A DNA stretch of 64,000 nucleotides from an uncultured Oscillospiraceae bacterium (GCA_910587255.1 CAJUKT010000102.1:62001-126000), one strand, 5' to 3'. Counted from the first letter of the stretch, positions 30,766-39,529 are shown. Notes: generated from the sequence alone by a model not told the origin. Translations and numbers: made by a program.

Positions 30766-31473
30766 TCAATGCGGGAAAAGAGCGCCCCCAACCAGCCGGA
30801 CGCCCAGCTCCTCCCGCCCCACCTCCCCCCGCTCCCACAGCAGGGCCAGCACCTGCTCGGCGCAGTCCGGCGGCAGCTCTATCCCCTCCGCCGCCAGGCC
30901 AAGGCCGTTCAGCGCCCCCCCCTCGTACAGCTCCACGCTGCGCCCCCAGCGCCCGCCCTCCGGGCCGAAGGCGGCGGTCACGTCCGCCCCCGCCGCAGGG
31001 GGCGTCACCGGCAGGCCGAACCGCGCCTGGAGATACCGGGCGTAGTCCCCCCCGCCCGGCGCGTCGATGAGCAGGCCCCGCACCTGGGGACACAGCCGCT
31101 CCGCCGCCCGCTCCAGCTCAGGGCACAGCCGGGGGGCGGACAGGGCCACCCGGCCCCGGCGGGGGGGCACCCCTTCCGCCGCCAGCGCCCCCAGGGCCAG
31201 CACGTCGGCGCACCCCCGGCGCAGGGGGAGCACATCCACCGGCCGCAGCAGCGCAAGCCGGTCCCGGTAGGGGAAGTCCACGCCCAGAACCACCCGGCCC
31301 GCCCCCGCCCGCACCAGCGCCCGCTCCGCGCGGCGCAGCCGCCGCCAAAGCCGCCAGGGGGCCAGCCCCTCCGGCGCGTACACCGCCGCCCGCACCGCTT
31401 CCAGCGGCCCCAGCCTGTCCTCCACCAGCCGGAAGCGGCCCTTCCCGCCCGCCAGCACCAGCCGGCCCACCAT
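30766..31473 (-). CDS. Conserved-looking protein of unknown function
   Basis: 235 residues, rich in Arg, Leu, Ala and Gly. It alternates strands and helices (RAERALVRAGAGRVVLGVDFPY, RGLLIDAPGGGDYARYLQARFG), suggesting an alpha/beta fold, and ends with a Leu-rich helix region. No catalytic motif, signal peptide or membrane span was recognised. The start at 31473 was chosen for GAGGTG seven bases upstream; 31479 is the alternative. It is divergent from ftsE and reads toward prfC. Confidence 0.6.
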   Translation of the reverse strand: MVGRLVLAGGKGRFRLVEDRLGPLEAVRAAVYAPEGLAPWRLWRRLRRAERALVRAGAGRVVLGVDFPYRDRLALLRPVDVLPLRRGCADVLALGALAAEGVPPRRGRVALSAPRLCPELERAAERLCPQVRGLLIDAPGGGDYARYLQARFGLPVTPPAAGADVTAAFGPEGGRWGRSVELYEGGALNGLGLAAEGIELPPDCAEQVLALLWERGEVGREELGVRLVGGALFPH

Positions 31474-31562
31474 GCCCATCACCTCACCCACACCTATGCG
31501 CCCCCGGGCCCAAACATTCCCGCCTGCCGCCTGGGGGATTTTTGGAAAGCCTCCCTTCCCGG

Positions 31563-31591
31563 TTGACATGCCTGGGGGAAACCGATATAAT
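31563..31591 (+). promoter_or_regulatory. Promoter of the ftsEX operon
   Basis: TTGACA and TATAAT with an ideal 17-base spacer, 65 bases before ftsE. Confidence 0.88.
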
Positions 31592-31655
31592 AGGAACTGA
31601 TTCCGTCCGCGCAGAGATGGGCGAGACCTTGACTATGACACGGAGATGCGGGCCC

Positions 31656-32336
31656 ATGATACGATTGATCGACGTACATAAAGAATACGACAACGGCACC
31701 AAGGCCCTTCGGGGGATCAACCTGCGCATTGAGGACGGGGAGTTTGTATTCCTGGTGGGCCCGTCCGGCTCGGGCAAGTCCACCATTGTCAAGCTGCTCA
31801 CGGCGGAGGTCACCGCCTCCCATGGCCGGGTTATTGTCAACGGCTACAACCTGAACAATATCCGCCGCTGGCAGATCCCCCACATGCGGCGCACCCTGGG
31901 CATCATTTTCCAGGACTTCCGCCTCATTGAGAAAAAGACGGTGCAGGGCAATCTAGAATTTGCCATGCGCACCGTGGGCGCCAGCGGCCGGGAGATGCGC
32001 AAGCGCATCCCCTACGTGCTGGAGCTGGTGGGGCTGGACGGCAAGGAGGACGCTTTCCCCAACGAGATGAGCGGCGGCGAGCAGCAGCGGGTGGCCATCG
32101 CCCGGGCGCTGGTGAACAACCCCAACATGATCATCGCCGACGAGCCCACCGGCAACCTGGACCCCCGGCGCTCCCTGGAGATTATGACCCTGCTGGAGCG
32201 GATCAACGCCATGGGCACCACCATGCTGGTGGTCACCCACGAGCGGGATTTGGTCAACCGCTTCTCCAAGCGGGTGGTGGCCATCAAGGACGGCGAGATG
32301 ATACGGGACGGTCAGGGAGGCTACTACAGAGCATGA
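31656..32336 (+). CDS. ftsE: Cell division ATP-binding protein FtsE
   Basis: 226-residue ABC ATPase. Walker A is GPSGSGKST (35-43), the signature is MSGGEQQRVAIARAL, Walker B is MIIADEPTGNLD and the switch His is in VVTHERD. FtsE works with FtsX at the membrane to activate peptidoglycan hydrolases during division or elongation. CGGAGATG precedes the ATG. It overlaps ftsX by 4 bases, and a matching M23 hydrolase gene follows. Confidence 0.95.
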   Translation: MIRLIDVHKEYDNGTKALRGINLRIEDGEFVFLVGPSGSGKSTIVKLLTAEVTASHGRVIVNGYNLNNIRRWQIPHMRRTLGIIFQDFRLIEKKTVQGNLEFAMRTVGASGREMRKRIPYVLELVGLDGKEDAFPNEMSGGEQQRVAIARALVNNPNMIIADEPTGNLDPRRSLEIMTLLERINAMGTTMLVVTHERDLVNRFSKRVVAIKDGEMIRDGQGGYYRA

Positions 32337-33220
32337 GAAAATTCAACTTGGGCTATTTCATCAAAGAGGGCTTTGTGAGCATCTTCTCCCACGGCCTGAT
32401 GTCCTTTGCCGCGGTGTGCATGATCGTGGCCTGCCTCATCATCATGGGCTCCTTCTCCCTGCTGGCCATCAACGTGGACGAGCAGCTGAGCAAGCTGGAG
32501 GAGGAAAATGAGTTCCTGGTCTACGTGGACGAGTCCTTCTCCCAGCAGCAGATCCAGCAGCTCATGGAGCGGGTGCGGCAGGTGGACAACGTGGCCGAGG
32601 TCACCTTCGTCTCCGCCGACGAGGCCAAGGCCAAATTCCTGGAGGGCCGGGAGCACCAGGGGCTGTACGCCAACCTGCCCGACGGGGTGATCCGGGACCG
32701 GCTTTCCGTCCACGTGGCCGACCTGGAGCGCTTCACCGAGACGGTGGACGCGGTGCGCGCCCTGCCCGGGGTGGCCAACTACCGGGCGGAGGGCAAGGTG
32801 GCCGAGGGCTTTGTCACCGTGCGCAACGCCGTCACCGCCCTGGCCTATGTGCTGGTCGGCATTCTGGCGGCGGTGTCGCTGTTCATCATCTCCAACACCA
32901 CAAGGCTGGCCGCCTTCTCCCGCCGGGAGGAGATCGCCATCATGAAGATGTGCGGCGCCACCGACGGCTTTATCCGCTGGCCCTTCATTGTGGAGGGGCT
33001 GATCCTGGGTCTGATGGGCGCGCTGGCGGCCTTCTTTCTCCAGTGGGGGGTGTATGCCGCCGTGTGCAGGGCGCTGACGGAGAACGGCGCCGCCACCCTG
33101 TTCGCCCTGCTGGACTTCCGGGCCATCTGGGCCCGGGTGCTCCAGGTATTTCTGCTGGCCGGCTCCGTCATCGGCGCGCTGGGCTCCAGCTTCGCCATCC
33201 GCAAGTTCCTTCACGTCTGA
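32333..33220 (+). CDS. ftsX: Cell division protein FtsX
   Basis: 295 residues: a first membrane span (MSFAAVCMIVACLIIMGSFSLLA), a large external loop (about 50-165) with the ECD, and three spans in the C-terminal half (ALAYVLVGILAAVSLFIISNT onward). ATREEIAIMKMCGA-type segment (SRREEIAIMKMCGATDGFIRWPF) is the FtsX coupling motif. It transmits ATP hydrolysis by FtsE to an external hydrolase, here the next gene. Confidence 0.95.
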   Translation: MRKFNLGYFIKEGFVSIFSHGLMSFAAVCMIVACLIIMGSFSLLAINVDEQLSKLEEENEFLVYVDESFSQQQIQQLMERVRQVDNVAEVTFVSADEAKAKFLEGREHQGLYANLPDGVIRDRLSVHVADLERFTETVDAVRALPGVANYRAEGKVAEGFVTVRNAVTALAYVLVGILAAVSLFIISNTTRLAAFSRREEIAIMKMCGATDGFIRWPFIVEGLILGLMGALAAFFLQWGVYAAVCRALTENGAATLFALLDFRAIWARVLQVFLLAGSVIGALGSSFAIRKFLHV

Positions 33221-33241
33221 TCCGCCTGTGAGGAGGCCGCT

Positions 33242-34498
33242 ATGAATAAAAAGACCCAGCGCATCATCGTCATCGTGCTGGCGGCGGTGCTGCTTTTATC
33301 CCTGCTGGCGTCCGCCCTGGCCGCCATCGCCTACGCCGACGTCACCAAGCAGGACATCCAGAATATCAAAGACAACCTCAGCGACATCCAGGCCCAGAAA
33401 AAGGAGGTCCAGAAAAAGCTGGACTCCATCCGAAACGACCTGTCCAAGGCCAAGGAGCAGGTGGAGCTGATCCAGGGCCAGGTGCTGCTCACCGAGGAGG
33501 AGATCAACACCAGCCAGGCCCTGCTGGACCAGTACGACCTCCAGATCGCCCAGAAGGAGGCGGAGATTCACACGCTGGAGCAGCAGGAGGAGGAGCAGTA
33601 CCAGGAATTCTACCGCCAGGTGCGCTGGATGGAGGAGACTGGGGGCACGTCCTACCTGTCCATCCTGTTTGAGGCGTCCAGCTTCTCCGAGATGCTGGAC
33701 TACGCCATGCTCATCACCGACATCATGGACTACTCCAACCGCATCATCGACCAGCTCAACGCCACCCAGGCCCAGCTGGGCGCCGCCCGGGACGACCTGG
33801 CCGTGGGCCGGGCGGACCAGGCCGAGGTGCAGCAGGCGCTGGAGGCCAAAAAGGCAGAGCTGGAGGACCAGCGAACCCAGGCCCAGACCCTCCTCAACCA
33901 GATTGCCGCCTCCGAGAGCGAGTACGCCGCCGAGGCCAAAAAGCTGGCGGACAGCGAGGCCCAGATCAACAAGGAGCTGAAGGAGGCCGAGAAAAAGTAC
34001 CAGGCCCAGCTGGAAGCCCTGGCCCAGCAGAACAACGTGAACATGACCAGCGGCGACTGGTATTGGCCCCTGCCGGGGCGGTATAAGATCTCCTCCCTGT
34101 TCGGCAACCGCGCCGACCCCTTCACCGGCAAGCGGGATAACCACACCGGAACCGACATACCCGCCCCCAGCGGCACCCCCATCTACGCCGCCAAGACCGG
34201 CGTGGTCACCACCGTGAATAAAAACCAAAACGCATCGTCCTACGGCTACTACTGCATCATCAGCCATGGCAACGGCTACGCCACCCTGTACGCCCATCAG
34301 AAGCAGGTCCCCATCGTCCAGGAGGGGCAGACCGTGCAGAAGGGCCAGGTCATCGGCTATGTGGGCACCACCGGCCGCTCCACCGGCAACCACCTCCATT
34401 TCGAGCTGCGGGTGAACGGTGTGCGCAACGACGTGCTGCGCCTCTATCCCGGCATGACCTTTACCTCACCCAGCGGCGGAAAGATGAGCGGCGGCTGA
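33242..34498 (+). CDS. Murein hydrolase activator / M23 metallopeptidase
   Basis: 418 residues: signal peptide-like start (IIVIVLAAVLLLSLLASALAAIAYA), a long coiled coil (about 35-265) and a C-terminal LytM/M23 domain with HTGTDIPAPSGTPIYAAKTG and HLHFELRVNG, which carry the HxxxD and HxH zinc ligands. With an intact zinc site it is likely an active endopeptidase such as CwlO or PcsB relatives. It sits 21 bases after ftsX, so it is the FtsEX-controlled hydrolase. AGGAGG precedes the ATG. Confidence 0.92.
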   Translation: MNKKTQRIIVIVLAAVLLLSLLASALAAIAYADVTKQDIQNIKDNLSDIQAQKKEVQKKLDSIRNDLSKAKEQVELIQGQVLLTEEEINTSQALLDQYDLQIAQKEAEIHTLEQQEEEQYQEFYRQVRWMEETGGTSYLSILFEASSFSEMLDYAMLITDIMDYSNRIIDQLNATQAQLGAARDDLAVGRADQAEVQQALEAKKAELEDQRTQAQTLLNQIAASESEYAAEAKKLADSEAQINKELKEAEKKYQAQLEALAQQNNVNMTSGDWYWPLPGRYKISSLFGNRADPFTGKRDNHTGTDIPAPSGTPIYAAKTGVVTTVNKNQNASSYGYYCIISHGNGYATLYAHQKQVPIVQEGQTVQKGQVIGYVGTTGRSTGNHLHFELRVNGVRNDVLRLYPGMTFTSPSGGKMSGG

Positions 34499-34608
34499 CG
34501 CGGGGACAGCGTCTGCAATCCCGCTTTGCACAGGCCCAAACCATATAAACCCAGGGGCGCGGGAACTCCCTGCGCCCCTGCTCCATTTTCATCAAGGAGG
34601 TCCAGATC

Positions 34609-35784
34609 ATGGAAGAGCAAACGGTGTACACGCGCAGGCGGCGGTGGCGGCTGGCAGGCTGGGCCAAGATCCTCATCACGGTGGTGCTCACCCTGGCGGT
34701 GTCCGGGGCGGTGTGGTGCCTGCTGCTGGGGAGAAGCGGCCTCTCCCTGGTGCAGACCTACCTGCTGGCCCGGTTTGCCTTTGTGGAGGCGGACGCCGAT
34801 CTGGACAAGGCCGTGGACGCTGGGCTGGACGCCTTTGTGGACGGCCTGGGCGACCGCTGGTCCTACTACCTGGACCAGGAGCGCTACCAGGCCACCAACC
34901 AACGCCGGGCCAACAGCTATGTGGGGGTGGGCATCACCGTCGGCTATGAGCGGGAGGAGGGCCTGCTGGTCCAGTCGGTGACCAGGGGCGGCCCCGCGGA
35001 CAAGGCCGGGGTGCTCCCCGGCGACATCATCACCGCCGTGGACGGGCAGTCCATCGCCGGGGACGGCCGGGAGCTGGGCTCCGACCTGATCCGGGGGGAG
35101 GACGGCGCCCAGGTGGCCCTCACCCTGCTGGGGGAGGACGGCGCCGTCCGGGAGGCAGTGTGCACCCGCGCCGCCGTCCACAGCCCCTCCGCCAGCGGGA
35201 AGCTGCTGAAGGACGGCGTGGGCTATGTGAAGCTGGACAATTTCTACTCCGGCTCCGCCAGCAGCTTCCGGCAGGAGGTGGACGCCCTGTTGGAGCAGGG
35301 CGCGTCAGCCCTCATCGTGGACGTGCGCAACGATCCCGGCGGCTATGTCTCCCAGCTGGAGCACATTTTGGATTACCTGCTGCCCGAGGGCCCGGTGTTC
35401 ACCCACAGGCCCCGCTGGTGGTTTGAGTCGGTCACCCAGTCCGACGCCAGCTGCGTGGATCTGCCCATGGCGGTGCTGGTGAACAAGGACAGCTATTCCG
35501 CCGCCGAGCTGCTGGCCGCCCAGCTGCGGGAGAGCGCGGGGGCCCCCATTGTGGGGGAGCTCACCTCCGGCAAGGGCTACTCCCAGATCACCTTCCCCCT
35601 GATAAACGGCGGCGGGGTGGGGCTGTCCACCGCTGCCTACTGCACCGGCAGCGGCCATTCCCTCATCGGCGAGGGGCTCATCCCCGACGTAGAGCTGTCC
35701 CTGCCCGAGGGCGCGGTTCTGGGCGGGGCGGACGACGTACAGCTCCAGGCAGCCGTGGAGCTGCTGACCCGGAGCGCCGGATAA
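34609..35784 (+). CDS. C-terminal processing peptidase (S41 family)
   Basis: 391 residues: one N-terminal membrane span (ILITVVLTLAVSGAVWCLLL), a PDZ domain (about 110-190, SVTRGGPADKAGVLPGDIITAVDGQSI) and the S41 protease core. IVDVRNDPGGYVSQLEHILDYLLP is conserved; the catalytic Ser is in VLVNKDSYSAAELLAAQL and the Lys in TSGKGYSQ. It cuts at C-termini of secreted proteins. It follows the M23 gene, the order ftsE-ftsX-M23-ctp seen in many Firmicutes. AAGGAGG precedes the ATG. Confidence 0.94.
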   Translation: MEEQTVYTRRRRWRLAGWAKILITVVLTLAVSGAVWCLLLGRSGLSLVQTYLLARFAFVEADADLDKAVDAGLDAFVDGLGDRWSYYLDQERYQATNQRRANSYVGVGITVGYEREEGLLVQSVTRGGPADKAGVLPGDIITAVDGQSIAGDGRELGSDLIRGEDGAQVALTLLGEDGAVREAVCTRAAVHSPSASGKLLKDGVGYVKLDNFYSGSASSFRQEVDALLEQGASALIVDVRNDPGGYVSQLEHILDYLLPEGPVFTHRPRWWFESVTQSDASCVDLPMAVLVNKDSYSAAELLAAQLRESAGAPIVGELTSGKGYSQITFPLINGGGVGLSTAAYCTGSGHSLIGEGLIPDVELSLPEGAVLGGADDVQLQAAVELLTRSAG

Positions 35785-35790
35785 AATCTC

Positions 35791-35826
35791 GAGAGCCCGC
35801 CGCCGGGTCACCGGCGGCGGGCTCTT
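35791..35826 (+). terminator. Terminator of the ftsEX operon
   Basis: GAGAGCCCGCCGCCGG-GTCA-CCGGCGGCGGGCTCTT followed by TCCC; symmetric, so it also limits the convergent degV transcript. Confidence 0.88.
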
Positions 35827-35845
35827 TCCCTGTGCTTAAAACAAA

Positions 35846-35861
35846 TGTTTCACGTGAAACG
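35846..35861. promoter_or_regulatory. parS-like site (ParB/Spo0J binding)
   Basis: TGTTTCACGTGAAACG matches the Bacillus parS consensus TGTTTCACGTGAAACA at 15 of 16 positions and is a palindrome in its inner 14 bases. It lies in the gap between two convergent genes. parS sites nucleate ParB spreading and mark the origin region. Confidence 0.85.
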
Positions 35862-35869
35862 CGCCCCGC

Positions 35870-36706
35870 TCACTTGCGCAGGAAGATGACCCCCAGGGTA
35901 TTGGGGCCGCAGTGACACGAGATGGTGCACCCCGCCACGGCGGTGACCACCTCCCGGAAGCCGAACTGCCGCACCATATCGCACACATTTTCCGGGATGC
36001 CGGGGGCGCAGCGGGTGTGGACCACAAAAACCCGGTCCGTATCCACATCCCTGCCGGACAGCTGATCCAGCACGTAATCGGACAGCACCTTGTCAAAGGC
36101 GCCCCGGTACTTCTTGCCCACCGCCATCCTGCCGTCGGACAGGACAATGCAGGGCTTCAGCTTCAGCAGGTTGGCCCCCAGGGCCACCACCGACGAGCAC
36201 CGGCCCCCCTTGGCCAGATAGTCCAGCTTGTCCACCACAAAGGTGGTGTCCACCCGGCCTATCATCCCCTCCAGCATCTTCAAAATGTCCTCAATGCCGT
36301 CCCCCCGCTGGGCGGCCTCCGCCGCCTTGAGCACCAGGATGCCCTGGCCCACGGTGAGGTTCCGGGAGTCCACCACGTACACGTTGGGGTAGTCCTCCGC
36401 CGCCACCAGGGCATTTTGATAGCAGCAGGAGAACTCGCTGCCGATGGTGATATGGAGCACGCTGTCATACTGGGGGGAGAGCTGGGCAAACAGCTCCTGA
36501 TAGTCGGCGATATTGACGGCGGCGGTGGAGGGCAGCTGTCCGCCCCCCTCCACGTGGCGGAAGATATCCTCGGGGGCGGCGTCCACGCCGTCCCGGTAGG
36601 TGCCTCCTCCAAAGGATACGTACAGGGGAACCATGGTGATCTGATAGCGCTCCAGCAGCTGGGCGGGCAGGTCGCAGGTGCTGGTGGCGGTGATTTTCAC
36701 AGACAT
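35870..36706 (-). CDS. DegV family fatty-acid-binding protein
   Basis: 278 residues. Motifs: ITATSTCDLPAQLLERYQITMVPLYVSFGGGTYRDGVD, STAAVNIADYQELF (lipid carboxylate site) and VDKLDYLAKGGRCS, all typical of DegV/FakB proteins, which present fatty acids to the kinase FakA. The start at 36706 follows GGAGGG and the family N-terminus. Single-gene unit with its own promoter. Confidence 0.93.
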   Translation of the reverse strand: MSVKITATSTCDLPAQLLERYQITMVPLYVSFGGGTYRDGVDAAPEDIFRHVEGGGQLPSTAAVNIADYQELFAQLSPQYDSVLHITIGSEFSCCYQNALVAAEDYPNVYVVDSRNLTVGQGILVLKAAEAAQRGDGIEDILKMLEGMIGRVDTTFVVDKLDYLAKGGRCSSVVALGANLLKLKPCIVLSDGRMAVGKKYRGAFDKVLSDYVLDQLSGRDVDTDRVFVVHTRCAPGIPENVCDMVRQFGFREVVTAVAGCTISCHCGPNTLGVIFLRK

Positions 36707-36770
36707 TTCAAACCCTCCATTTGCATTTGACCGCGCGGGCAAAGGGGCGCGGACGGCTAAATCCGGCACG

Positions 36771-36799
36771 ATTATATCAGACCCCGCCGGGAATTGCAA
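36771..36799 (-). promoter_or_regulatory. Promoter of the degV gene
   Basis: On the minus strand TTGCAA and TATAAT have a 17-base spacer, 65 bases before the start. Confidence 0.7.
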
Positions 36800-36817
36800 G
36801 CGGGGAAGGGCGGCCTG

Positions 36818-38146
36818 TCACAGATATCCATACTTTTTTCTCTTGCCCGCCAGGAAGGCCAGCGTCACCGCCACCGCCATCACCTCCGCCGCCACGATGG
36901 ACCATCAGATGCCGTCCAGCCCCCACAGGGCGGAAAACAGGAGGACCGCGGCACACTGGAACACCAGGGTGCGCAGAAATGAGATCAGCGCCGAGGTCAG
37001 GCCGTCGTTCAGGGCGGTGAAAAAGGAGGAGCCGAAGATGGCCAGCCCGGAGAACAAAAAGGAGATGGAGAAGATGGAAAAGGCGTGGGCGGTCATGTCC
37101 AGCAGCGCCCGGTCGTAGCCCACAAAGAGGATGGCCAGCGGCCTGCCCAGCCCCTCCCCCGCCAGGCACATCGCCACGGAGAAGCTGCCGATAAGCACAG
37201 CGCTGCGCCGCAGCAGGCCCTTGAGCTCGTCCCGGCTGCCCGCGCCGTGGTGGTAGCCCACAACGGGGGCCACCCCCACGGAATAGCCGATAAAAATGGC
37301 CTGAAACACCAGGCTGACGTACATCAGCACCCCATAGGCGGCCACGCCGTCCTCCCCCGCCTTGGCCATGAGCTGGGCGTTGTAAAGCATGCTGACCACC
37401 GACATGGAGATGCTGCTCATCAGCTCGGACGCGCCGTTGGCACAGGCTTTGAGCACCATCCCGCCGTCAAAGCGGCACCGGCCCAGCCGCAGCAGGCTGC
37501 TGTTCCGCCGCCCGAAGTAGGCCAGCGGGAGCGCACCCCCCACCAGCTGGCTGACGGCGGTGGCCGCCGCCGCGCCCTCCAGCCCCCAGCGGAGCACCCC
37601 CACAAGCAGCGCGTCCAGCACCATGTTTACCGTCCCCGCCGCCACCGTGGCGGCCAGCCCCAGCTTGGGCTTTTCCGCCGTGACAAACAGGCACTGGAAC
37701 TCCGACTGGAGGATGTAAAAGGGCAGCGCCAGCACAATGATCCGCCCATAGCGCACGCTGTCCCGCAGCAGCTGTCCCTGGGCCCCCAGCCGGGCGGCGA
37801 TGGACGGCATGAGGACAAAGCCCAATACCGCCAGCACCACGCCGCAGGCCGCCCCCCACGCCACCAGCAGGGAAAAGATCTCGTTGGCCCGCCTGCCATC
37901 CCCCTCCCCCAGGGTCTTGGCGATGAGAGCGCTGCCGCCGGTGCCGAACATAAACCCGGCGCAGCCCAGGATGATCAGCACCGGGAAGATGAAATTCACT
38001 GCGGCAAAGGGGGTCTTCCCGGCAAAATTGGACACAAAAAAACCATCTACCACCCCGTAGATGGAGGTGAACACCAGCATGACGACGGATGGGAAGGTAA
38101 AGCGCAGCAGGCGCTTGTAGTCAAAATGATCGGATAGCTGTATCAT
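36818..38146 (-). pseudogene. MATE efflux protein gene interrupted by an in-frame TGA
   Basis: The first 413 codons encode a MATE-family multidrug exporter (FTFPSVVMLVFTSIYGVVDGFFVSNFAG at the start, about 12 spans). At codon 414 a TGA (36905-36907) follows WGLDGI, where relatives have WW; the frame then continues WSIVAAEVMAVAVTLAFLAG and ends KYGYL at 36818. So a Trp codon (TGG) has become TGA near the end of the last span. The product lacks its last 28 residues unless TGA is read through. The MarR gene 62 bases upstream likely regulates it. Function of the shortened protein is uncertain. Confidence 0.85.
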
Positions 38147-38208
38147 TGTCTTTTATACTCCTGCAAAAATTTGATCCCCGCCGGGCGGCCCCGGCACAGC
38201 CGGGCCCG

Positions 38209-38658
38209 TCAGCGGACGTTCAGCCCCCTGGCCGCCTCGCGCAGGGCGGAGAGATACTTTTCCGTCAGCGCCAGGTAGCTGTCCACCTCCTGGTCCGTCC
38301 AGCCGGAGAACGCGGCGTTCTCCGCCTCCATAATCCGAACCACGGTGCGCTTTGCCAGCGCCGCGCCCTGCGCCGTCAGGCATACGTCCTTGTGCTTTCC
38401 CCCGGCCCGCTCCAGGCACACCAGCCCCTCGCCCTCCAGCCTGCGCAGGGCGGAGTTAACGGTCTGCTTGCCCAGGCCGCTGCGGCGGCGCACCTCCCGC
38501 AGGGGACAGCGCATATCATCCCCGTAGTTCCAGACGGCATACAAAATCTCAAATACGCTGTGGGTCAGCCCCAGCCCTGCCGCCGCCTCGCGGTAGACCA
38601 AGTCCGTCTCGCAAAACAGCTGATAAAAGCGCCGGACCAGATTTGCGCGGTGCTCCAT
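38209..38658 (-). CDS. MarR family regulator of the MATE gene
   Basis: 149 residues. Winged helix: LTHSVFEILYAVWNYGDDMRCPLREVRRRSGLGKQTVNSALRRLEGEGLVCLERAGGKHKDVCLTAQG. The start at 38658 follows GGAGGCGGGCAGG. It is the first gene of a two-gene operon with the MATE exporter, and a 17-bp perfect inverted repeat overlaps its promoter, so it is very likely an autorepressor that responds to a drug-like ligand. Confidence 0.9.
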   Translation of the reverse strand: MEHRANLVRRFYQLFCETDLVYREAAAGLGLTHSVFEILYAVWNYGDDMRCPLREVRRRSGLGKQTVNSALRRLEGEGLVCLERAGGKHKDVCLTAQGAALAKRTVVRIMEAENAAFSGWTDQEVDSYLALTEKYLSALREAARGLNVR

Positions 38659-38674
38659 CCTGCCCGCCTCCTTT

Positions 38675-38717
38675 GTATGAAATCGTACTATCCACGCATT
38701 ATAGTACGATTTCATAC
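38675..38717 (-). promoter_or_regulatory. MarR operator: 17-bp perfect inverted repeat
   Basis: GTATGAAATCGTACTAT (38675-38691) and ATAGTACGATTTCATAC (38701-38717) are exact inverse copies with a 9-base spacer that contains part of the -10 box. Binding here would block RNA polymerase. Confidence 0.85.
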
Positions 38718-38726
38718 CATTGTCAA
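38698..38726 (-). promoter_or_regulatory. Promoter of marR-MATE operon
   Basis: TTGACA (38726-38721) and TATAAT (38703-38698) with a 17-base spacer on the minus strand, overlapped by the operator. Confidence 0.88.
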
Positions 38727-38778
38727 TCCCCTCTTTCCACGGTAAGCGAGCCTTCCGGTTGCGTTGACGGCGGACGCC

Positions 38779-38863
38779 GTGTTGCAATTTGGCAACACAT
38801 GGGCCGCCGCTCCTATTCAATTTCTATTCATAAAAATGAAATCGCCAGTATATCGTCTGGCGA
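38779..38863 (+). promoter_or_regulatory. Two palindromes upstream of the XRE gene
   Basis: GTGTTGC-AATTTG-GCAACAC (38779-38798) and TCGCCAG-TATATCGT-CTGGCGA (38842-38863) are both perfect inverted repeats within 130 bases of the XRE start. They may be operators of this regulator. The promoter boxes themselves are not clear. Confidence 0.5.
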
Positions 38864-38904
38864 ATAAGGAAAATCTTTCCTAAACTAAGTATGGGAGGGA
38901 TTTT

Positions 38905-39195
38905 ATGACGAATGCAGCTGAAATCGGTCGAAACATCGTGCTGTTGCGGAAGGCGAAAAACATATCTCAAGAGCAGCTGGCTCTGCGGGCGGAGATGAGC
39001 GTGTCCTTTCTGCGGGACATTGAGCATGGGCAGGCAAATCCCAGCCTGGATAGTCTTGAGCGGCTGGCGGATATATTAGGCGTAGACGTATGGGTATTTA
39101 TGCTGTTGTCCAAAAACGACGGGAGCATTCTGGATACTTTACATGAATTGCGGCGCAAGCTGAAAACTGCGGTTGGAAAGGCGGGGGTGATGTAA
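38905..39195 (+). CDS. XRE family helix-turn-helix regulator
   Basis: 96 residues. The first about 65 are an HTH_3 domain: IGRNIVLLRKAKNISQEQLALRAEMSVSFLRDIEHGQANPSLDSLERLADILGV. The C-terminal 30 residues form a short basic helix. GGGAGGG precedes the ATG. It is followed 16 bases later by a gene for a Spo0A-type DNA-binding domain. Codon usage is less GC-rich than its neighbours. Confidence 0.9.
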   Translation: MTNAAEIGRNIVLLRKAKNISQEQLALRAEMSVSFLRDIEHGQANPSLDSLERLADILGVDVWVFMLLSKNDGSILDTLHELRRKLKTAVGKAGVM

Positions 39196-39211
39196 TATCA
39201 AAGGCGAGTGC

Positions 39212-39529
39212 ATGGAGATATGCGCGCTGCTCTACCAGCTTGGGGTGACCCGGAATTACAAGGGCTTTCCCCAAACGGTGCTGGCGGTGGAACTGTGCGC
39301 GGAGCAGCCGGACCGGCTGCTCCAGGTGACAAAACTGGTTTACCCAGACGTGGCAAGACGGTATGGGACAAGCTGGGCGGCGGTGGAGCGGAATATCCGC
39401 ACGGTGAGCGGCGTCATCTGGCGCTCAAACCCGCTGCTGCTCAATGAGCTGGCCTATGTATCCCTTCCCCAAAAGCCCTGCCCCGCGCAGCTGCTGTCCA
39501 TTTTGGCTGCTTCGGTAGGCTTCAGGTAA
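39212..39529 (+). CDS. Stand-alone Spo0A C-terminal-like DNA-binding domain protein
   Basis: 105 residues. LLYQLGVTRNYKGFPQTVLAVELCAEQPDRLLQVTKLVYPDVARRYGTSWAAVERNIRTVSGVIWRS resembles the C-terminal effector domain of the sporulation master regulator Spo0A, especially the KGF/KGY segment, the LYPD-A motif and the recognition helix with VERNIR. There is no receiver domain, so it cannot be phosphorylated like Spo0A. Start codon is 16 bases after the XRE stop, so both are in one operon. It may compete for Spo0A sites or have its own targets. Confidence 0.8.
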   Translation: MEICALLYQLGVTRNYKGFPQTVLAVELCAEQPDRLLQVTKLVYPDVARRYGTSWAAVERNIRTVSGVIWRSNPLLLNELAYVSLPQKPCPAQLLSILAASVGFR

